From contig JAOUIM010000026.1 in assembly GCA_029884035.1 (NCBI GenBank), positions 1-16,419 of the forward strand: DNA of 16,419 nt. The letters run 5' to 3'. A program made the position numbers and the translations under genes. The notes under the pieces are model-generated. The model had not been told where the DNA came from and made no database searches. It saw nothing but the letters and a program-made list of their open reading frames with translations. How positions within the stretch are numbered: position 1 is the first letter of the stretch; the number at the start of each line of letters is the position of its first letter. Shown in pieces: positions 10,013-16,419 of the stretch. Source of the DNA: Aquincola sp. Lineage in GTDB: Bacteria; Pseudomonadota; Gammaproteobacteria; Burkholderiales; Burkholderiaceae_C.

Positions 10013-11515
10013 TCAGCCGAAGAAGCCGTGCAGGAACCACTGCGCCTGCGCGCCGCGCCGCTCGCGGAAGACCCACAGCCAGCGGCAGTCGCACGCCTGC
10101 GCCAGGTGGTAGTCGCGGCTGACCAGTTCGCCGTCGAACCATCCGGCCTCGATGCGCTCGGCGCGGCTCGCCAGCGCGAGCGGCGTGCCCTGGTAGAGCG
10201 GCCGGCCGCTGCCGCGGTCCTCGGCCAGGCGTGTGGGCACGTTCAGCAGCCAGGTCGGGCGCGGAGCACGAGGCACGAGGTCCTCGCGCCGCGCAGCGGG
10301 CGTCTGCTGTGCGGGGCTCATGCGCATCGCGCGCTCGGGCCGATGGTCGGCCACCAGCACCGGACGCTGCACATGCTCGGGGCCCAGACGCGCGGCGAGG
10401 CGGTCGAAAAGCGCGCGTGCGTCTTCACCGCTGCCGGCTCCGGCGCCGCGTTCGCGCCACAGCGGCGCTTCATGGCCGGCATGCCCCACCGCCTGGTCCA
10501 GTTGCAAGCGGATCGCGTACACCGGCGCCGGCAGCACGGTGCGCTGCAGGCGCTCGCGCAACAGCAGCATCAGCTGCGCAGCGTCGCGCGTGGGGTCGCC
10601 CAGTGCGAGCGAGACCACGGTATCGGGGCGTGCATGGCGCACGCTGGTCTCGTGGCGCAGCACGAGCGTGAGCCGTGCCGCCGCCAGCCATTGCTGGGCG
10701 AGCCAGCCCGCGAGCGGCTGCACCAGGCGCTGCGTCGCGAACACGAGCATCGCCGCATCGTCGGCACGGTGCAGCAGCTCGAGCCCGAGTTCGAAGCGAC
10801 GCGGCAGCTCGTACCAGGGCTGCGGATCGGGGGCCTCACCATGCGCGCGCGCGAGCACATCGAGCAGCGCTGCCGCGCCGCGCCGCTGCAGCCCGGTGCG
10901 TGGCAGCCCGCGCACATCGCCCAGCACGCGGCAGCCGATGCCATGCAGAAGCTCGGCCAGCCGCGTCCCGTGCCCCCAGGCAACGAGCGCGCCGGGCAGC
11001 GGCAGGGCGTCGAGGCGCTGCGACACGGACAGACGCTTCGGTGACGGTGATGGCGGCTCGACGCGCGCCAGTACCGACGCTGCCGTGGCGGTGGGGGCTG
11101 CCGCCATGCGCAACGAACGCACGCCGGCCGCCCGCGCCTCGGCACGCACCGCGCGCCACAGCGCCTGTGCGCCGCCGAACAGGCGCCGCGAGGCAGCCAC
11201 CTCGAGCAGCACGCCGTCGGGTTGGCGCACCAGCGCCGGCGTGAAACGCGAGAGCGCCAGAGCCAGACGTTCGACCTGAGCAGATTCGCGTGCCGGATCG
11301 CGCGCGAGGACCTGCAGGCCGCAGACCAGCGAGGCCGCAGTGGCTGCGCTCATGCCCGGCTCGACCCCTGCTGCCGCGGCGCGCTCGTCGGCCTGCACCA
11401 CGCGCCGTGCCTCGACGACGCAGCAGGGCCGCGCATCGGGCCCGTCGGCTCGGTCGGCCGTGGCCAGCCAGGCCTCAAGCGGCAGCCCGTTCAGGTGCAG
11501 GGCAAACCACAGCAT
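10013..11515 (-). CDS. imuB: ImuB, inactive Y-family polymerase homologue
   Basis: This 500-residue protein is ImuB, which bridges DnaE2 and the beta clamp in translesion synthesis and does not polymerise DNA itself. The two acidic motifs of active Y-family enzymes are lost: where DinB has an aspartate-containing HIDMDAFY segment, ImuB has ALHLNGL at about residues 5-11, and the SIDE motif is replaced by QPDG at 98-101. The helix-hairpin-helix region (from about 201) and the little-finger region are recognisable, and the conserved end WFLHG (near 495) is the family tail. It starts 41 bases inside the 3' end of imuA, so translation is coupled. A GAGAAGACC stretch directly precedes ATG 11515. 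Confidence 0.92.
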   Translation of the reverse strand: MLWFALHLNGLPLEAWLATADRADGPDARPCCVVEARRVVQADERAAAAGVEPGMSAATAASLVCGLQVLARDPARESAQVERLALALSRFTPALVRQPDGVLLEVAASRRLFGGAQALWRAVRAEARAAGVRSLRMAAAPTATAASVLARVEPPSPSPKRLSVSQRLDALPLPGALVAWGHGTRLAELLHGIGCRVLGDVRGLPRTGLQRRGAAALLDVLARAHGEAPDPQPWYELPRRFELGLELLHRADDAAMLVFATQRLVQPLAGWLAQQWLAAARLTLVLRHETSVRHARPDTVVSLALGDPTRDAAQLMLLLRERLQRTVLPAPVYAIRLQLDQAVGHAGHEAPLWRERGAGAGSGEDARALFDRLAARLGPEHVQRPVLVADHRPERAMRMSPAQQTPAARREDLVPRAPRPTWLLNVPTRLAEDRGSGRPLYQGTPLALASRAERIEAGWFDGELVSRDYHLAQACDCRWLWVFRERRGAQAQWFLHGFFG

Positions 11516-12236
11516 GGTCTTCTCGCGTCACCGGGGTCGGTGCGTGCGACGCCGCACGGTGTCCGCTGCGATGCAGGGGCCCTGGCAGCCTGAGTTCGAG
11601 CGACGCGGCCATCGGTGGGCCGCGGCGCTTGAACACCTCGACCGCGAGACGCGAGGGGCCGGCAGCTTCGAGCGCCAGGCGCAACGGTGCGGGGGAGGCC
11701 TGCACACGGGTGGCGGCTGGCCGCAATGCGAACAGCGGCGTGCGCCCCTCCTCGGCCGCCAGGTGCAGGCGCCGCAGGGTAGCGGACAGCGTGGCGGCGC
11801 GCGTCTGCCCTTGCCACCACAGGACGGCGCCGAGCGTGCCCGACCGCAGCGCCTGCTCGGCTGCCCAGCCGGCATCGGCCGCGTCGTCGGGCGTGGCCAC
11901 GACGAGCCGCGCGGGCGCAAGACCGAGCGCGGCCAGCGCCGGGGCGTAGGGAACGAATGGCGGCGCCACCCACAACTGCGTCAGCGGCGCCAGGGCCGGC
12001 GCCAGCAGCCGCAACTCGCCGCACCCCGGCCTGGCCAAAAGCAGTTCGATCAGCCCCGCGACCGGCCACCCGCCACCGGGGAGTTCGGCGTCGAGTGCGT
12101 CGTGGCCGGTGGGGCGGGCCGCCTCGGCCGTGTCGCCGCCGTGCACCGCCGATGTACAGATCCGGTCGGCGCGCCACACCGGCAGCAACCGACCCGAGGG
12201 CGCGGCGACGGGGAATGCAAGGGCTGCGCTGCGCAT
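11475..12236 (-). CDS. imuA: ImuA, RecA-like mutasome component
   Basis: This 253-residue protein is ImuA (also called SulA-like in older annotation), the first gene of the mutasome cassette. ImuA proteins share a RecA-like core but no working ATPase site; here the Walker A position reads LLARPGCGELRL with no GKT/S lysine. The family landmarks WRAD near residue 21, PTGHDALDAELPGGGWP near 42-60, and a downstream VLWWQGQTR strand are present. ATG 12236 is the first start in frame and has no clear ribosome-binding site. Its 3' end overlaps imuB by 41 bases. Upstream lies a LexA-like site and then the end of an insertion sequence, so its native promoter is probably altered. Confidence 0.88.
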   Translation of the reverse strand: MRSAALAFPVAAPSGRLLPVWRADRICTSAVHGGDTAEAARPTGHDALDAELPGGGWPVAGLIELLLARPGCGELRLLAPALAPLTQLWVAPPFVPYAPALAALGLAPARLVVATPDDAADAGWAAEQALRSGTLGAVLWWQGQTRAATLSATLRRLHLAAEEGRTPLFALRPAATRVQASPAPLRLALEAAGPSRLAVEVFKRRGPPMAASLELRLPGPLHRSGHRAASHAPTPVTREDHAVVCPAPERAAA

Positions 12237-12287
12237 GGCGGCAGACGACGGGGGTGAAATCGAAGGAGTGAGGGAGGCTCTGCGAAG

Positions 12288-12303
12288 CTGTATATTTATA
12301 AGG
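12288..12303 (-). promoter_or_regulatory. Candidate LexA box upstream of imuA, degenerate on one side
   Basis: The sequence CTGTATATTTATAAGG matches the LexA consensus CTGT-N8-ACAG fully in its first half (CTGT plus AT-rich centre) and in two of four bases of its second half. It lies 52 bases upstream of the imuA start. On the minus strand it overlaps a possible -10 hexamer TATAAA (12294-12299), so a bound repressor could block transcription. imuA cassettes in proteobacteria are usually LexA-controlled, which favours this call. The weak second half, the proximity to the insertion-sequence end, and a matching CTGTATAT at the other end leave doubt. Confidence 0.4.
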
Positions 12304-12322
12304 GGTATCAGCTTAGCTCCAG
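12303..12322 (+). repeat. Left terminal inverted repeat of the IS
   Basis: This end (GGGTATC, AGC, TTAGCTCCAG) matches the right end at 17 of 20 positions, the three mismatches being consecutive. It marks the outer limit of the element on the imuA side in the conservative reading. Confidence 0.65.
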
Positions 12323-12355
12323 TCGAAGCCGATTACTGGATACATGTCCAGTACT

Positions 12356-13357
12356 CTACGCCGGCTTCGCCGTCTTGGGTAGAGGTCGTACGACGCTTTC
12401 GTACGTGACCGGATCGGTGACCACGGCCTGCTGCAGCAACCTGTAGAACAGCATGCCGCGCGAGGCCGAGGTGCGACGGTTGAAGCGGAAGACGAACTCG
12501 TCCAGGTAGGCGTCCAGATGCGCCGGCTGCACCGAGCCGTGGTGCGTGCCCAGGATCCAGCGCTTGATCAACGCGGCAACCCGGTGGACTCCAGCCATCG
12601 ACACGTGCGCCGGCGTTTCGGAGCCGAGCATCACGATGCGCTGGTGGTCGTAGCCCAGATCCTTCAGATCGCGGTAGGCCGCCGAGCCATCGGTGCGCAC
12701 CTGGGCGCCCAGCTCGACGTTGGCTTGCACGAAGGCGACGACTTGTTCGGCCGAGTCGTTCTCGATGCGACGCAGCCGGATGCGACCGAAGCCCTTGGGC
12801 TGTAGCAGTTCCACCGCGAGGACGACCAGCACTTGGTGGGTGCGGTTCTTACGCTTCTTGCGCTGGTCTTCGGGCATCGGCGCGTCTCGATCGCTGATGG
12901 CCAGGTAGGTCTCGTCGACTTCGACCACGCCCTTGAGCCGCTCCCGGTCCGGCCGAACCATGGCGCGACGGAATCGATGCAGCATCGTCCATGCTGTCTC
13001 GTAGCCGCCCAGTCCCAACACCCGCTGCAGCCCCAGGGCGCTGACACCGTGCTTCTGGTTCGTCAGGTACCACGCACCGGCCAACCACACCCGCAACGGC
13101 GTGCGTGTCTTGTCGAAGATCGTGCCGGCGGTCACCGTGCTCTGGTGCGAGCAGCTGCGGCACATCAGTCGCGAGCGGCTGGATCGGTAGGGATCACCCA
13201 AGGCACCGCAGCTCGGGCACACGAATCCCCTGGGCCACCGCAGCCGCTCCAGGTACGCCAGGCAGGCCTCTTCGGAGCCGAACCAGTCGAGGAATTCGTT
13301 CCAGTTGCGCGGGTAGTCTTTACCCGCTTCGGGCACTGCGATATGCTGGACATCCAT
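12356..13357 (-). CDS. IS1595-family (ISXO2-like) transposase
   Basis: This 333-residue protein looks intact. It begins with a zinc ribbon (C47, C50, C66, C69), characteristic of the IS1595 family, followed by the catalytic core. The first two metal-binding acids are D148 in VEVDETYL and D223 in VRTDGSAAY; the last segment, YLDEFVFRFNRR (284-295), holds E287 and N293, where members of this family carry N, E or H instead of a strict glutamate. It fills most of the element, from 53 bases inside the left end to 38 bases inside the right end. The start codon lies inside the right subterminal repeat. It is transcribed in the same direction as dnaB and imuA. Confidence 0.9.
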   Translation of the reverse strand: MDVQHIAVPEAGKDYPRNWNEFLDWFGSEEACLAYLERLRWPRGFVCPSCGALGDPYRSSRSRLMCRSCSHQSTVTAGTIFDKTRTPLRVWLAGAWYLTNQKHGVSALGLQRVLGLGGYETAWTMLHRFRRAMVRPDRERLKGVVEVDETYLAISDRDAPMPEDQRKKRKNRTHQVLVVLAVELLQPKGFGRIRLRRIENDSAEQVVAFVQANVELGAQVRTDGSAAYRDLKDLGYDHQRIVMLGSETPAHVSMAGVHRVAALIKRWILGTHHGSVQPAHLDAYLDEFVFRFNRRTSASRGMLFYRLLQQAVVTDPVTYESVVRPLPKTAKPA

Positions 13358-13375
13358 CCAGTAGTTCAGACGTCG

Positions 13376-13395
13376 CTGGAGCTAACAGGATACCC
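13376..13395 (-). repeat. Right terminal inverted repeat of the IS
   Basis: On the minus strand this end reads GGGTATC, CTG, TTAGCTCCAG and pairs with the left end. It lies 18 bases upstream of the transposase start codon and only 38 bases beyond the stop codon of dnaB. Confidence 0.65.
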
Positions 13396-13433
13396 ATTAA
13401 ACATATACAGTTCAGCGCCGATTGCAACAGGGC

Positions 13434-14846
13434 TCAGTAGGCGTCGCTGCCTGCCGATCCCGGCGCCAGGTTGTCGAAGCGGGTGAGCGGCTTGAGGAAA
13501 GTAAGTTTCAGCGTACCCACGGGGCCGTTGCGCTGTTTGCCGATCACGATCTCGGCGATGCCCGGCTCCTTGCTTTCCTTGTTGTAGTAGTCATCGCGGT
13601 AGATGAACATGATGACGTCGGCGTCCTGCTCGATCGCGCCCGACTCACGCAAGTCGCTCATCATCGGCCGCTTGTCATTGCGCGATTCGACACTGCGGTT
13701 CAACTGAGACAGCGCCATCACCGGGCACTGCAGCTCCTTGGCCAGGGCCTTCAGGCCACGCGAAATCTCCCCGAGCTCGGTCGCGCGGTTCTCCTCGCTG
13801 CCGCTGCTGGCACTCATCAATTGGAGGTAGTCGACCACGATCAGCCCGAGTCGGCCGCAAATGCGCGCTTGGCGGCGGGCACGGGCGCGCAGTTCTGCCG
13901 GGTTCAATGCCGGTGTCTCGTCGATGAAGACGCTCGCACTCTTGAGGCGGTCGACTGCATCGGACAGGCGTCCCCACTCGTCGTCGTTGAGGCGTCCGGT
14001 GCGCAGGTGGGTCTGGTCGATCCGGCCGAGCGAGCCCACCATGCGCAGTGCCAGCTGAGACGCGCCCATTTCCATTGAGAACACCACCACGGGCAAGCCC
14101 TCGGCGACTGCAACGTTCTCCGCGATGTTCAGCGCGAATGCCGTCTTGCCCATTGACGGCCGTGCCGCCAGCACCACCAGGTCGCCAGGCTGCAGCCCTG
14201 CCGTCATCTTGTCGAGTTCATAGAAGCCCGTGCGCACGCCCGTCACGTCCTCGGCGCCGTTCTCGTGCAGCTCGGTCACGCGGTCGATCAGCTGCACCAC
14301 CAGCTGGTCCATGCTGTGGAAGCCCTGCTTGCTGCGCTGGCCCTCCTCCCCGATCTGGAACACGCGACCCTCTGCCTCGTCCAGGATCTGGCTTACCGAA
14401 CGGCCCTGTGGATTGAAGGCGTTGGTGGCGATCTCGTCGCTGGCCTGGATCAGCTTGCGCAGGATGGCGCGCTCACGGACGATCTCCGCGTAGCGGCGCA
14501 GGTTCGCCGCGCCCGGTACCGACTGCGCGAGGGCGTTCAGGTAAGCAATCCCGCCGCACTCGTCGGCCTTGCCACGGTTCTGCAGCTGTTCATAGACCGT
14601 GATGACATCGGCCGGCTTGCTGGCGGTGACGAGGTCACCGATGGCCTTGTAGATCGCCTTGTGCTCGTAGCGGTAGAAGTCACTCTCGGTCAGCAGGTCC
14701 CCGGCGCGGTCCCAGGCGCTGTTGTCGAGCAGCAATCCCCCCAACACGCTCTGCTCGGACTCGATCGAGTGAGGTGGGACACGCAAGCGTGCGACTTCCT
14801 CGTCGCGCGGTGCGCTGGTCTCGCGGGGATCGAATACGGCAGACAT
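13434..14846 (-). CDS. dnaB: Replicative DNA helicase DnaB
   Basis: This 470-residue protein is the hexameric replicative helicase that unwinds the fork and recruits primase. The N-terminal domain (from about residue 22, LRVPPHSIESEQSVLGGLLLD) and the RecA-like C-terminal domain are complete. Walker A is ARPSMGKTA with K234, Walker B ends at D339 in LIVVDYLQL, and the later motif SQLNRSVE and the arginine-finger region IGKQRNGP are present. Length is normal. ATG 14846 is the family start. It lies downstream of the ribosomal cluster, separated by a terminator, so it probably has its own promoter. The stop is 38 bases from the insertion sequence with no terminator seen between them. Confidence 0.95.
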   Translation of the reverse strand: MSAVFDPRETSAPRDEEVARLRVPPHSIESEQSVLGGLLLDNSAWDRAGDLLTESDFYRYEHKAIYKAIGDLVTASKPADVITVYEQLQNRGKADECGGIAYLNALAQSVPGAANLRRYAEIVRERAILRKLIQASDEIATNAFNPQGRSVSQILDEAEGRVFQIGEEGQRSKQGFHSMDQLVVQLIDRVTELHENGAEDVTGVRTGFYELDKMTAGLQPGDLVVLAARPSMGKTAFALNIAENVAVAEGLPVVVFSMEMGASQLALRMVGSLGRIDQTHLRTGRLNDDEWGRLSDAVDRLKSASVFIDETPALNPAELRARARRQARICGRLGLIVVDYLQLMSASSGSEENRATELGEISRGLKALAKELQCPVMALSQLNRSVESRNDKRPMMSDLRESGAIEQDADVIMFIYRDDYYNKESKEPGIAEIVIGKQRNGPVGTLKLTFLKPLTRFDNLAPGSAGSDAY

Positions 14847-14885
14847 CGGGTCAGTTGGATATTAAGCCGCCTCAGGCGAAGCTGC

Positions 14886-14917
14886 TGTGGGCATCTCTGT
14901 GGGCAACTCGTGGATCA
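14886..14917 (-). promoter_or_regulatory. Three weak DnaA-box-like sequences upstream of dnaB
   Basis: Between dnaB and the terminator of the ribosomal cluster lie TGTGGGCAT (14886-14894), TGTGGGCAA (14898-14906) and CGTGGATCA (14909-14917), which differ at three, two and two positions from the DnaA box TGTGGATAA. The first two are a direct repeat with a 12-base period. They lie in the probable dnaB promoter region. Match quality is modest, so this may be chance. Confidence 0.25.
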
Positions 14918-14947
14918 CAGAGGAATAAGCCGGCGCCCGAAATGCAA

Positions 14948-14969
14948 AGGGCCGGCGTCGGCCGGCCCT
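14948..14969 (-). terminator. Intrinsic terminator of the rpsF-priB-rpsR-rplI cluster
   Basis: AGGGCCGGC (14948-14956) pairs exactly with GCCGGCCCT (14961-14969) around a four-base loop. On the minus strand the stem is followed by TTTGCATTTC, a short T-rich tail. It begins 21 bases beyond the rplI stop codon. It should end the ribosomal transcript before dnaB, although the broken T-run may leave some readthrough. Confidence 0.75.
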
Positions 14970-14990
14970 CAACGATGCGGGCGATCGTGA

Positions 14991-15443
14991 TCAGTCGACC
15001 TCGCCGACCACCACCACGTGAACGTCGACCGCCACGTCGGTGTGCAAGCTCACCGACAGCGTCTGCTCGCCAGTGTGCTTGATCGGCCCATGCTGCATGC
15101 GCACAGCCGCCTTGGCAATATCGAATCCCTGGGCCTTCAGTGCCTCGGCAATGTCGGCATTGGTGACCGAGCCGAACAGGCGACCGTCGACGCCGGCCTT
15201 TTGTGTGATGGACACCGTCTTGCCGTTGAGTTTCTCGGCCATGGCCTGTGCGGCGCTGAGCTTGTCGGCAGCGACCTTCTCGAGCTCGGTGCGCTTGGCT
15301 GCGGACTACTTGAGTGCGGCATCAGTGGCGCGGCGCGCACGCCGTGTCGGAATCAGGAAGTTGCGGGCGAAACCATCCTTGACCTTGACTACATCGCCCA
15401 GGTTTCCGAGGTTCGCCACTTTTTCGAGCAGGATGACTTGCAT
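14991..15443 (-). pseudogene. rplI: Ribosomal protein bL9 gene with in-frame amber codon 46
   Basis: The frame from ATG 15443 encodes bL9 (MQVILLEKVANLGNLGDVV at the start, the GVDGRLFGSVTNADIAEAL signature and normal end), 150 codons without frameshift. Codon 46, at 15306-15308, is TAG. Homologues recalled from Burkholderiales have an acidic residue here in the linker helix (ALKEFEARR-like), so a single base change from GAG is the simplest origin. If real, the product stops after 45 residues, leaving most of the N-terminal rRNA-binding domain and losing the C-terminal domain. ATG 15242 (codon 68) could restart translation of the rest, but no ribosome-binding site precedes it. bL9 is dispensable in E. 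coli. A sequencing error, a real nonsense mutation or suppression cannot be told apart here. It lies 13 bases after rpsR and is preceded by GGGAG. Confidence 0.85.
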
Positions 15444-15456
15444 GACGTGTGCTCCC

Positions 15457-15747
15457 TCAGCCGCGGTGCTGGTCGGTGTACGGCAACAGCGCGAGGAATC
15501 GTGCGCGCTTGATCGCGGTCGTGAGCTGGCGCTGGTAGAACGCTCGCGTGCCGGTCAGGCGGGCAGGCGTGATCTTGCCGTTCTCTCCAACGAAGTCGCG
15601 CAGCGTGTCGACGTCCTTGTAATCGATCTGCTCGACACCGGCCACGGTGAAGCGGCAGAAGCGCTTGCGGCGGAAGAGCAGAGACTGTTGGTTGCGCTTG
15701 GGCTTTCTGTCTTTCGAGAACTTGCCCTTGCCACGGGGTGGTGCCAT
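15457..15747 (-). CDS. rpsR: 30S ribosomal protein bS18
   Basis: This 96-residue protein is bS18, which sits with bS6 on the platform of the small ribosomal subunit. The family pattern is plain: a basic N-terminus (MAPPRGKGKFSKDRKPKR), CRFTVAGVEQIDYKDVDTLRDF in the middle, and GKITPARLTGTRA followed by KRARFLALLPYTD near the end. Length is normal for the betaproteobacterial form. An AGGAG ribosome-binding site precedes ATG 15747 by about seven bases. It lies between priB and rplI in the conserved order rpsF-priB-rpsR-rplI, which supports co-transcription and balanced assembly with bS6. Confidence 0.96.
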   Translation of the reverse strand: MAPPRGKGKFSKDRKPKRNQQSLLFRRKRFCRFTVAGVEQIDYKDVDTLRDFVGENGKITPARLTGTRAFYQRQLTTAIKRARFLALLPYTDQHRG

Positions 15748-15793
15748 TGGATTGCTCCTGATAACTTCAATCTACGAACGCAGGTCTGATCGC

Positions 15794-16081
15794 TCAAGGC
15801 GCGTCGACCGCAGTGATGTGGAACACGAGGCCGCGTCCGTTGCGGCTGGCAGCGAGGAAGCCAGCAAATCGAGCCGTTGCTCCCAGAGACGTCGCCTGCA
15901 ACCCCTTCGTCACCCCCCCGACTGCCACTGCCTTGATCTCGAGTTGGACCTGGCGGGCCTGGCCGTCTTCGCTGACCTCGGACTGATGGGCGAGCACCAA
16001 GTCCAGGGCCGGCAATCCGGCAGGGGTGTAACGAACGGCGCTGCGCTGGGCGATGGTCGCCGCCAGCAACAGCCGGTTCAG
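15794..16081 (-). CDS. priB: Primosomal replication protein N (PriB), CTG start
   Basis: This 95-residue single-stranded-DNA-binding OB-fold protein acts with PriA in replication restart, loading DnaB at stalled forks. The body, SAVRYTPAGLPALDLVL then a GVTKGLQATSLG segment, is typical. The start is unusual: the frame has no ATG or GTG after the upstream stop at 16103-16105. CTG at 16079-16081 gives the family-like opening (M)NRLLLAATIAQ and lies seven bases from a perfect AGGAGG. TTG at 16069 would start four codons later and be about 19 bases from that site. With the CTG start the gene overlaps the rpsF stop by four bases (CTGA), a coupling pattern. Start choice is inference; family identity is firm. 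Confidence 0.88.
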   Translation of the reverse strand: MNRLLLAATIAQRSAVRYTPAGLPALDLVLAHQSEVSEDGQARQVQLEIKAVAVGGVTKGLQATSLGATARFAGFLAASRNGRGLVFHITAVDAP

Positions 16082-16419
16082 GTGGTGGCCTCCTGGGCGG
16101 CCTTACGTGCTTCCTCGCGCTCGACATGCTTCATCATGATCGACGGCGCCGTTTCTGCCTTGTCCATTGCCACGGTGAGGTGGCGCAGCACGGCATCGTT
16201 GAAGCGAAAGCCCGTTTCGAGTTCGCCGAGAGTCTCCTTGCTGGCCTCGATGTTCAGGCACAGGTAGTGCGCCTTGGCGAGCTTGTCGATCTGGTAGGCG
16301 AGTTGGCGCCGACCCCAGTCTTCGACGCGGTGGACCTTCCCGCCAGCAGCGGTGATCAGGCTCTTGTAGCGTTCCAGCATGGCCGGAACCTGTTCACTCT
16401 GATCCGGATGGATCCGGAG
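16078..16419 (-). CDS. rpsF: 30S ribosomal protein bS6, 5' truncated
   Basis: The visible 113 residues are all but the first few codons of bS6, which pairs with bS18 on the 30S platform. The right edge of the window cuts off the usual MRHYEIV opening: the frame is open to the edge and reads HPDQSEQVPAMLERYKSLI, exactly the family. The methionine at 16380 is therefore internal, not the start. The segment KVHRVEDWGRRQLAYQI and the RHLTVAMDKAE region are typical. Two residues from the edge the sequence shows arginine where the family usually has a hydrophobic strand residue, which may be an edge error. Its stop overlaps priB. Confidence 0.93.
   Translation of the reverse strand, partial: LRIHPDQSEQVPAMLERYKSLITAAGGKVHRVEDWGRRQLAYQIDKLAKAHYLCLNIEASKETLGELETGFRFNDAVLRHLTVAMDKAETAPSIMMKHVEREEARKAAQEATT
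16089..16094 (-). promoter_or_regulatory. Shine-Dalgarno deciding the priB start
   Basis: The minus strand carries AGGAGG here, inside the last codons of rpsF. Its spacing of seven bases to CTG 16081 is optimal, while the next alternative start is too far. It therefore favours initiation at CTG. Confidence 0.7.

Larger units (their letters stand above)
12303..13395 (-). mobile_element. IS1595-type insertion sequence (ISXO2-like), about 1.09 kb
   Basis: The element is defined by imperfect inverted repeats around one transposase gene. The left end reads GGGTATC, three unrelated bases, then TTAGCTCCAG (12303-12322). The right end reads the same two blocks with three different bases between (13395-13376 on the minus strand), so 17 of 20 positions agree. 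A second pair of matching blocks (TACTGGAT, then ATGTCCAG) lies 31-32 bases further in. A further match, CTGTATAT, lies outside both ends at the same distance, so the true edges may be 12288 and 13410. No clean 8-base target duplication was found for either choice; the family normally makes one. The gap on the left carries a TATA-rich stretch and the right a short AT-rich stretch, both unlike the surrounding high-GC DNA. Confidence 0.75.

Noticed and set aside
12295..13403. An 8-base target duplication at the insertion sequence
   Set aside because: Offsets 0 to 15 from the GGGTATC ends were partly compared by eye; the best gave five of eight matches in AT-rich sequence, which is not convincing.
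14991..15242. A separate 83-residue gene encoding the bL9 C-terminal domain
   Set aside because: It is the in-frame remainder of rplI after the amber codon; ATG 15242 has no ribosome-binding site, so it is better described as part of the interrupted gene.
15018..15789. Plus-strand frames of 164 and 249 codons across rplI and rpsR
   Set aside because: They are antisense to conserved ribosomal genes and appear open only because of codon bias.

Overview
The window is high-GC DNA from a betaproteobacterium, most likely Burkholderiales near the Rubrivivax/Leptothrix/Methylibium group. This rests on protein resemblance recalled from those families (bS18, bS6, PriB, DnaB, the Mla-type operon and the imuA-imuB-dnaE2 cassette); no search was run. 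Both edges cut genes: a permease at the left and rpsF at the right.

Layout. Positions 1-2166 (+ strand) hold the end of an Mla-type lipid-transport operon: a MlaE-like permease, a MlaD-like MCE protein and a small lipoprotein. Everything from 2212 onward is on the minus strand. Positions 2212-6667 carry a short RlmN/Cfr-type radical SAM protein, a lipoprotein metallophosphoesterase, two uncharacterised proteins (one cytosolic, one exported) and a lipoprotein with a probable beta-barrel. Positions 6781-12236 are the mutagenesis cassette imuA-imuB-dnaE2. Positions 12303-13395 are an IS1595-type insertion sequence wedged between imuA and dnaB. Positions 13434-16419 are dnaB and the ribosomal/primosomal cluster rpsF-priB-rpsR-rplI, which ends in a strong terminator.

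How the genes relate. ImuA, ImuB and DnaE2 together perform damage-induced translesion synthesis. The insertion sequence lies in their promoter region, and sequences resembling LexA half-sites flank both of its ends in inverted orientation. rpsF, priB, rpsR and rplI link ribosome assembly to replication restart, with dnaB next door.

Points most worth checking: an in-frame amber codon at codon 46 of rplI with the rest of the frame intact; a CTG start for priB supported by a perfect Shine-Dalgarno; the insertion sequence and its LexA-like flanks; and the short RlmN paralogue. I found no CRISPR array, tRNA, rRNA or clearly new multi-gene defence system. No gene-free stretch exceeds 300 bases.
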